From: an uncultured Clostridia bacterium
Lineage (GTDB): Bacteria > Bacillota > Clostridia > Christensenellales > Borkfalkiaceae
Assembly: GCA_947629845.1 (NCBI GenBank)
Contig: CANRFD010000020.1
Span: forward strand, 1-18,270
Direction of reading: 5' to 3'
Length of the DNA: 18,270 bases
Shown piece after piece: positions 13,880 to 18,270 of the stretch. The position numbers and the translations under genes were made by a program. Positions within the stretch are counted from its first letter, which is position 1, and each line of letters opens with the position of its first letter. A model generated the notes under the pieces. That model was not told the origin of the DNA. It was given only the letters and a program-made list of their open reading frames with translations, and searched no databases.

Positions 13880-16800
13880 TGCGGCTTTTTCAGCCCGTCC
13901 GCGCCGCCCAGCACTTCCTCGAACAGCTTGCGCATCTTCTCGACGTCGATGGGCTTTGCGAGGTGTCCGCTCATGCCCGCGGCGAAGGCGTTGACCTTAT
14001 CCTCCTCGAAGGCGTTTGCCGTCATGGCGATGATGGGAACGGAGGCGATCGCCTTGTCCTCGAGCGCGCGGATGCGCTTTGTCGCCTCGTAGCCGTCCAT
14101 GACGGGCATCTGCACGTCCATCAGCACGAGGTCGTAATACCCCGCGCCCGAGCGTGCCACCTTGTCGCAGGCGACCTGCCCGTTTTCGGCACACTCCACC
14201 ACAAAGCCGGACTCGGCAAGGATCTCCTCGGCGATCTCCCTGTTCAGCTCGTTGTCCTCGACGAGCAGCACCCGCTTCCCGCCGAATTTGATGGTATTGC
14301 GGACGGGCTCCCCCTCCGCCTCCAATTTGCCCAAACTCCTCCCGAGGGCGCGGTGCAGGTCGGAGGCGAAGAGCGGCTTGCTGATAAAGCCCGTCACGCC
14401 CGCCTCGCGCGCGTCCTGCTCGATGTCCGTCCAGTCGTATGCCGACATCAGAATGATGGGAGAACTTTCCCCGATGATGGAACGGATCTGTTTGACCGTG
14501 GCGATGCCGTCCATATCGGGCATCGACCAGTCGATGATGTACACGCCGAAGGGATGGCCGAGCTCGATGGCCTCCATGGTGCGGACGACGGCCTCCTTGC
14601 CCGTGACCGTCCACTCCGCGTGCATGCCGATCTGGCGGAGCATCTTGGAGACGCTCTGGCAGGAGACGAGGTCGTCGTCCACGACGAGGGCGTAGATGCC
14701 CTTGAGCTCGGAGAGCACGATCTGGTCGGGTTCGCTGTCGGCGAACTTGAGCTCGAGCGTCACGGTAAATTCCGAGCCCTTGCCCTGTTCGCTCTTGACG
14801 GAGATGGTGCCGCCCATGATATCCACGATGTTCTTGGTGATGGCCATGCCCAGCCCCGTGCCCTGTATGCCGCTGACGGTGGAATTGTGCTCGCGCGTGA
14901 AGGGTTCGAACACGGTGTCGATAAACTCGGGGCTCATGCCGATGCCGGTGTCGCTCACGATAAATTCGTAGACCCCGTATCCCTCTTTTTCCGACGCCTT
15001 CTGCGCGACTTTGATGAACACCGACCCGCCGCTCTTTGTGAACTTCATGGCGTTGGAGGTGAGATTGAGCAGAATTTGGTTGAGCCGCAGTTTATCGCAG
15101 TACACCTCCTCGTGCGTCACGTCGATGGTGTCGATGAAGAGTTCGAGGTGCTTTGCGTGGATATCCGACTGAATGATGTTGCGCAGCCCCTGCAGGATGT
15201 CGGCGAGGTTCTCCGGCCGCTCCTCCACGTGCACCTTGCCCGACTCGATCCTGCTCATGTCGAGCACGTCGTTGATGAGCGAGAGCAGGTGGTTGGACGC
15301 CTGCGAGATCTTGGCGAGGTAGTCGAGGGCGCGTTCGCGGTTGTCGATGTGCGTCGTGGCGAGCGCCGTAAACCCGATGATGGCGTTCATGGGGGTGCGG
15401 ATATCGTGCGACATATTGTTCAAAAAGGTCGTCTTGGAGCGGCTGGCGGCGTCGGCGGCGTGCAGGGCAACGGAGAGCTCCTCCGTCTGCGCCTTCAGTT
15501 TGCTCGTGGCGACGTCCACCTTGTGCTGCAATCTGTGCTGGTTCACCGTCCGCACGATGAGCATGGCGGCGATGAACAGGATGAGCAGCACCGCCGCGAC
15601 GATGAGCGCGATGTAGCCGGGGTTGCGCCGCAAAAAGGCGATGAGCCCCACGTTGGCCGAGGGGCGGAATTTGGAGACCTGTTCGCTCACGATGGCGGAG
15701 GCCGCGCCGCGGTCGAACCCCTTTACGCACTTGTTCAGCACCGAAAGCAGGAGATGGCTGCACTTTTCGGCGTTGACGCCAAGCGCGTAGCTTGACGTCG
15801 CCTCGCCGATGAGTTCGGAGATGAGCTCGTTGCGCTCGTCCGCCCACATGTAGAGTTCGGCGACGTAGGAGAGGGCGACGGTGGCGTCGCACGCCCCGCT
15901 GCGCACCGCCTCGACGCTCTCGTCGAGGGAATTGCACTGGGTGATGATGGCGTCCGCCCCCACGTACTTTTCAAGGTAATCGGAGTAGGGATTGTCGGCA
16001 TACTTCTGCGTCGCGAATTTTTTGGGGTTCCCCTCCAATCCCCGCCGCTTGATCATGGTGTGCGTCGTCGTGTAGTAGATGTCGGTGATCTTGTAGCCGC
16101 TCTCCTCGGCGAGGTAGAGGTCGTCGCCGAAGTCGATGACGATGTCGGCATTGCCCGCCTGCCGCTGTTCGTAGTACTCGGCGCGGGTGTTCACGGGGAT
16201 ATATTCATAGGAGAAGGAGACGCTCTCCGTCATGCGCTCGAAGAGGGCAGGGAAAATGCCGCACGCCTTCCCGTCCTCGAAGTAGGAAAATGGCTTGCGG
16301 TCGGGGTTCATGAGCACCTTCAGCGTGGTCTGCTGCGCCTTGAGCCCGTCGAGATAGGCACGCTCCTCGGGGCTGATGACGAGGTTGCCCGCCGCGTCCA
16401 CGGAATAGTACTTATCGTGCAGCACGTTGCGCCAGTCGGACTCCGAGAGGTCGAGGTCGGCGATGGCTTCGTCGATCTTCTCCATCAGCGCCGCGTTGTC
16501 CTTGTTGACGCAGATATAGAAGGGGTTGGGCGAGAGCGACTCCATCAGCCATTCGTTCTGCATGGCGCGCAGGCTCCCCGAGACGATGGCCTCCACCGTC
16601 CCGTCCGCCAGCGCCTTGGAAAGTTCGTCCTCCGTCTCGAAATATTGGGGACGGTATTGGAATTTCCCCTGCGCGAATTCGGCAAACGTGTCGTTTTTGG
16701 AGTTCCCCTCGAGCATGCCGATCTTCAGCCCGTTGTAGGTGGAATAGTCCCCCTTTACGACGTCCGTATTGCCCGCCTTCACCGTGAAAATGGTGGAATT

Positions 16801-17160
16801 GGTGCCGATGTCCTTTTGGGAGAACAGGAAGAGCTCCTCGCGCTCGGGCGTCTTGGAGACCGAGGTGACGACGTCCACCTCCCCCCGCTGCAACATATCG
16901 AGACAGTCGCTGTACGACCTGTCGTAGCCGACGTACTCGTACGCCCAGTCGGCGCGGCTCGCGAGGCGCTGTAAAAACTCATAGCCGTAGCCGCTGCGCC
17001 TGCCATCTCCGTCCATGTTGTGATACCCCGGGAAGGAGAAAAAGCCCACACGGATGGTCTCGGAGCCGCTCGCGGACGCCGTCGCCACATTGGCGAACGG
17101 AACGGCGAGCGCCGTCAGAACGCATATCAACAAGCCTGCCAAAATTCTTTTTGCTTTCAT
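13876..17160 (-). CDS. BvgS-like hybrid sensor histidine kinase with two solute-binding domains and two receiver domains
   Basis: This 1094-residue membrane kinase has a signal peptide (about 1-31) and two SBP_bac_3-like extracytoplasmic domains in tandem (about 33-255 and 278-500). One membrane span (about 514-537) and a short linker follow. HisKA carries FLNNMSHDIRTPMNAIIGF (phospho-acceptor His585). HATPase_c shows NLTSN (699-703), DTGIGM (Asp737) and GTGLGM (767-772). Two receivers have Asp877 (IIDWSMPDMDG) and Asp1015 (LVLMDVQMPVMDG), each with its conserved KP. No Hpt or DNA-binding output domain is present and no separate regulator is nearby. Tandem solute-binding domains imply sensing of a small ligand directly or through a binding protein; an amino acid or sugar cannot be told apart here. 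AGGAAGAGAGG precedes the ATG by a few bases. Expression starts from a promoter about 450 nt upstream through a repeat-filled leader. Confidence 0.95.
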   Translation of the reverse strand: MKAKRILAGLLICVLTALAVPFANVATASASGSETIRVGFFSFPGYHNMDGDGRRSGYGYEFLQRLASRADWAYEYVGYDRSYSDCLDMLQRGEVDVVTSVSKTPEREELFLFSQKDIGTNSTIFTVKAGNTDVVKGDYSTYNGLKIGMLEGNSKNDTFAEFAQGKFQYRPQYFETEDELSKALADGTVEAIVSGSLRAMQNEWLMESLSPNPFYICVNKDNAALMEKIDEAIADLDLSESDWRNVLHDKYYSVDAAGNLVISPEERAYLDGLKAQQTTLKVLMNPDRKPFSYFEDGKACGIFPALFERMTESVSFSYEYIPVNTRAEYYEQRQAGNADIVIDFGDDLYLAEESGYKITDIYYTTTHTMIKRRGLEGNPKKFATQKYADNPYSDYLEKYVGADAIITQCNSLDESVEAVRSGACDATVALSYVAELYMWADERNELISELIGEATSSYALGVNAEKCSHLLLSVLNKCVKGFDRGAASAIVSEQVSKFRPSANVGLIAFLRRNPGYIALIVAAVLLILFIAAMLIVRTVNQHRLQHKVDVATSKLKAQTEELSVALHAADAASRSKTTFLNNMSHDIRTPMNAIIGFTALATTHIDNRERALDYLAKISQASNHLLSLINDVLDMSRIESGKVHVEERPENLADILQGLRNIIQSDIHAKHLELFIDTIDVTHEEVYCDKLRLNQILLNLTSNAMKFTKSGGSVFIKVAQKASEKEGYGVYEFIVSDTGIGMSPEFIDTVFEPFTREHNSTVSGIQGTGLGMAITKNIVDIMGGTISVKSEQGKGSEFTVTLELKFADSEPDQIVLSELKGIYALVVDDDLVSCQSVSKMLRQIGMHAEWTVTGKEAVVRTMEAIELGHPFGVYIIDWSMPDMDGIATVKQIRSIIGESSPIILMSAYDWTDIEQDAREAGVTGFISKPLFASDLHRALGRSLGKLEAEGEPVRNTIKFGGKRVLLVEDNELNREIAEEILAESGFVVECAENGQVACDKVARSGAGYYDLVLMDVQMPVMDGYEATKRIRALEDKAIASVPIIAMTANAFEEDKVNAFAAGMSGHLAKPIDVEKMRKLFEEVLGGADGLKKPQ

Positions 17161-17174
17161 ATTCCTCTCTTCCT

Positions 17175-17567
17175 GCGGGATTTGCCGCCCGCCCGATTTC
17201 CCTATCCTGTCTTTAGCGGAACTTGCTCCCGCTTGATTACATTGCTTTTTTTGCTTTTGCGGAATTTTTCCCCGCCCAATTACTTTATCCTGTTTTTGCG
17301 GAATTTGCTCCCGCTCTTTCCTACTCTTTTTAGCGGAACTTTCCCCTGCCTGTTTCCCTACTCTCTTTTGCGGAACTTGCCCCCGCCCGTTTTCCTACTC
17401 TCTTTTTAGCGGAACTTTCTCCTGCCTGTTTTTCTACTCTTTTTTTGCGGAACTTTCTCCTGCCTGTTTTTCTACTCTTTTTTTGCGGAGCTTTCTCCTG
17501 CCTGTTTTCCTACTCTCTTTTGCGGAACTTGCCCCCGACTCCTCTCCCCGTTTTGCTTTTTTGTTAC
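17175..17567 (-). repeat. Ten tandem 35-43-bp repeats filling the 5' leader of the kinase gene
   Basis: This stretch is not coding. On the plus strand, units start with GCGGAACTT or a close variant at 17175, 17216, 17259, 17298, 17333, 17370, 17409, 17447, 17485 and 17522. Each ends in a pyrimidine run (consensus CCTACTCTTTT). Units 7 and 8 are identical over 38 bp; the outer units 1-3 and 10 are most diverged. On the transcribed minus strand each unit is purine-rich, with GGAG-like cores. In several units the segment GCGGGAGCAAGTTCCGC, or a variant, could form a small 5-6-bp hairpin. The innermost unit ends next to the kinase ribosome binding site. Apart from one ATG directly followed by TAA (17242-17237) the leader strand contains no ATG. 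Confidence 0.93.
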
Positions 17568-17614
17568 GGAGAGCTTCGGATGCGGACGGCAATTTTTGCG
17601 GTTATCGTACGGTT

Positions 17615-17643
17615 ATTATATCATATCCGCGCGCGCCCGTCAA
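17615..17643 (-). promoter_or_regulatory. Strong promoter for the hybrid kinase gene
   Basis: On the minus strand TTGACG (17643-17638) and TATAAT (17620-17615) are separated by exactly 17 bp: perfect -10, one mismatch in the -35. Transcription should start near 17608, which gives a leader of about 450 nt that contains the whole repeat array. No other convincing promoter was seen between the array and the start codon. Confidence 0.8.
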
Positions 17644-17758
17644 TGACTTCTCGGGGGTCAACCCGCCCAAACCCCCGCAAATCAGCTACTTTTCCCCCTT
17701 TTTCCCGCTTTTTTTCTCCGCCCCGCTCTTATCCACTGCGTCACCCCGAGCCACCGTT

Positions 17759-17957
17759 CTTGCCGCCCCCTCCTCGGGAGGGGGGAGCGGCGCACCATGC
17801 TCAACAGCCCTGTGGGCTGTGAGCGCGCCGCGACAGGAGGCGTGGCCTCGCCGACGGAGATTGCGGCGGTACCTGCCGCCGCAATCAGGGGGTGGGGCTC
17901 CACCCATGTCTTGCGAACCGCCCGCAAGGCTTCCCCTTTTGCAAAGTGCGAGCATAA
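17759..17957 (+). repeat. Partial modular repeat unit (M4 end of copy C cluster)
   Basis: A CCCCCTCCTCGGGAGGGGGG stem (block M4) is followed by hairpins ACAGCC/GGCTGT and GATTGCGGCGG/CCGCCGCAATC (17859-17869 with 17876-17886, 6-nt loop), and by GGGGGTGGGGCTCC as in copy A. A second, broken copy of the M1 opening (AAGGCTTCCCCTTTTGCAAA) precedes the full M1 at 17958. This is the tail of one unit joined to the head of the next. The interval between the kinase promoter and 17758 is pyrimidine-rich and shows nothing recognisable. Confidence 0.75.
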
Positions 17958-18270
17958 GGCTTCCCCTTTTGCAAAGGGGAAGCTCCGCCGTAGGCGGTGA
18001 TGGGGATTGAGCCATACAAATTACGTCATGTTGAGCCATAGTCGACCGCACCCGCGGTCGGCTGTGTGTCGAAACATGTCCTTATTATAATGCGGTCATC
18101 CTTCGACGGAGCTCAGGATGACGTAATTGTACGTCGTGTTTGAATATCCTGTTAACCCGCGCCCACCGTCTCCTCATCTCGACGTTCCGCAGGAACGGAG
18201 GAGATCTTCCCCTGTCCCCCGCCCCGCCTCGTCCTTGCCCCCTCCTCGGGAGGGGGGTAGGGGGGTGGGG
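17958..18270 (+). repeat. Modular intergenic repeat, copy C (plus orientation, runs to window end)
   Basis: The order of blocks is as in copy A. M1 (17958-18013) is identical to A over 56 bp. M2 (18016-18037) is slightly diverged, followed by a CCGC..GCGG hairpin. M3 (18068-18093) is identical to A over 26 bp. A 75-bp-scale insertion then carries the palindrome TCATCCTTCGACGGAGCTCA with GGATGA. A second hairpin CGTTCC-GCA-GGAACG aligns with the copy A hairpin, and M4 repeats TTGCCCCCTCC/GGGAGGGGGG and GGGGGTGGGG at the window edge. No gene was found from 17161 to the end of the window. Confidence 0.9.

Noticed and set aside
13963..15795. Open frame of 610 codons on the plus strand opposite the kinase domain
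   Set aside because: Complement-frame composition and no start signals; the opposite strand encodes intact HisKA, HATPase and receiver domains.
17175..17567. CRISPR array
   Set aside because: Units are contiguous degenerate repeats with pyrimidine-rich ends; there are no unique spacers of uniform length and no cas genes.
17445..18010. Small proteins rich in Leu, Pro and Phe on the plus strand over the array and copy C
   Set aside because: Open frames created by the repeat sequence; no ribosome binding sites, and overlapping frames are all equally open.
18081..18092. TATAAT inside block M3 as a -10 element
   Set aside because: No -35-like hexamer at 16-18 bp on either copy, and no gene follows in the right orientation.

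Overview
The window looks like chromosome from an anaerobic, monoderm gut-type Bacillota (Clostridia). It is GC-rich in coding regions. Lipoproteins and a Lys/Arg-tailed membrane anchor replace outer-membrane features, ribosome binding sites are strong and purine-rich, and the gene families (BspA-type leucine-rich repeats, Cthe_2159-like beta-helix, LamG plus cadherin-like surface proteins, GH43) are typical of that group. This placement is an inference from protein style; no rRNA or species marker is present.

Left part (1-4365). The window opens inside an elongation factor G-type gene and continues with a membrane-anchored ComEC-like metallo-beta-lactamase hydrolase. Next comes a Cthe_2159-type carbohydrate-binding beta-helix lipoprotein with its own promoter. 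All three read rightward. A convergent cytoplasmic alpha/beta-hydrolase (esterase family) follows on the minus strand, and a bidirectional terminator plus a modular intergenic repeat (copy A) lie between the convergent genes.

Middle part (4442-13511). A three-gene minus-strand operon encodes a LamG/cadherin-like surface protein with a Cys-containing C-terminal anchor, a BspA-type leucine-rich-repeat lipoprotein and an Ig-like lipoprotein. It is transcribed divergently from a GH43 glycosidase lipoprotein across a short, very AT-rich intergenic region. The GH43 stop codon lies inside the first of five 16-bp tandem repeats, which precede a strong terminator.

Right part (13512-18270). A convergent 1094-residue BvgS-like hybrid sensor kinase (two periplasmic-type solute-binding domains, one membrane span, kinase, two receiver domains) fills most of this part. 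Its promoter matches consensus closely, but about 450 nt separate promoter and start codon, and that leader is filled by ten tandem 35-43-bp repeats. Beyond the promoter there is no gene. The rest holds modular hairpin repeats (copy C) that share a 56-bp and a 26-bp identical block, inverted, with copy A; a diverged copy B lies at 13551-13716.

Together the genes suggest a cell-surface module for binding, trimming and sensing plant-type polysaccharide, but substrate and regulatory links are inferred. The least explained structures are the repeat-filled leader of the sensor kinase, the modular repeat family with covarying hairpin slots, and the stop-codon-anchored tandem repeats at the ends of the GH43 and kinase genes.
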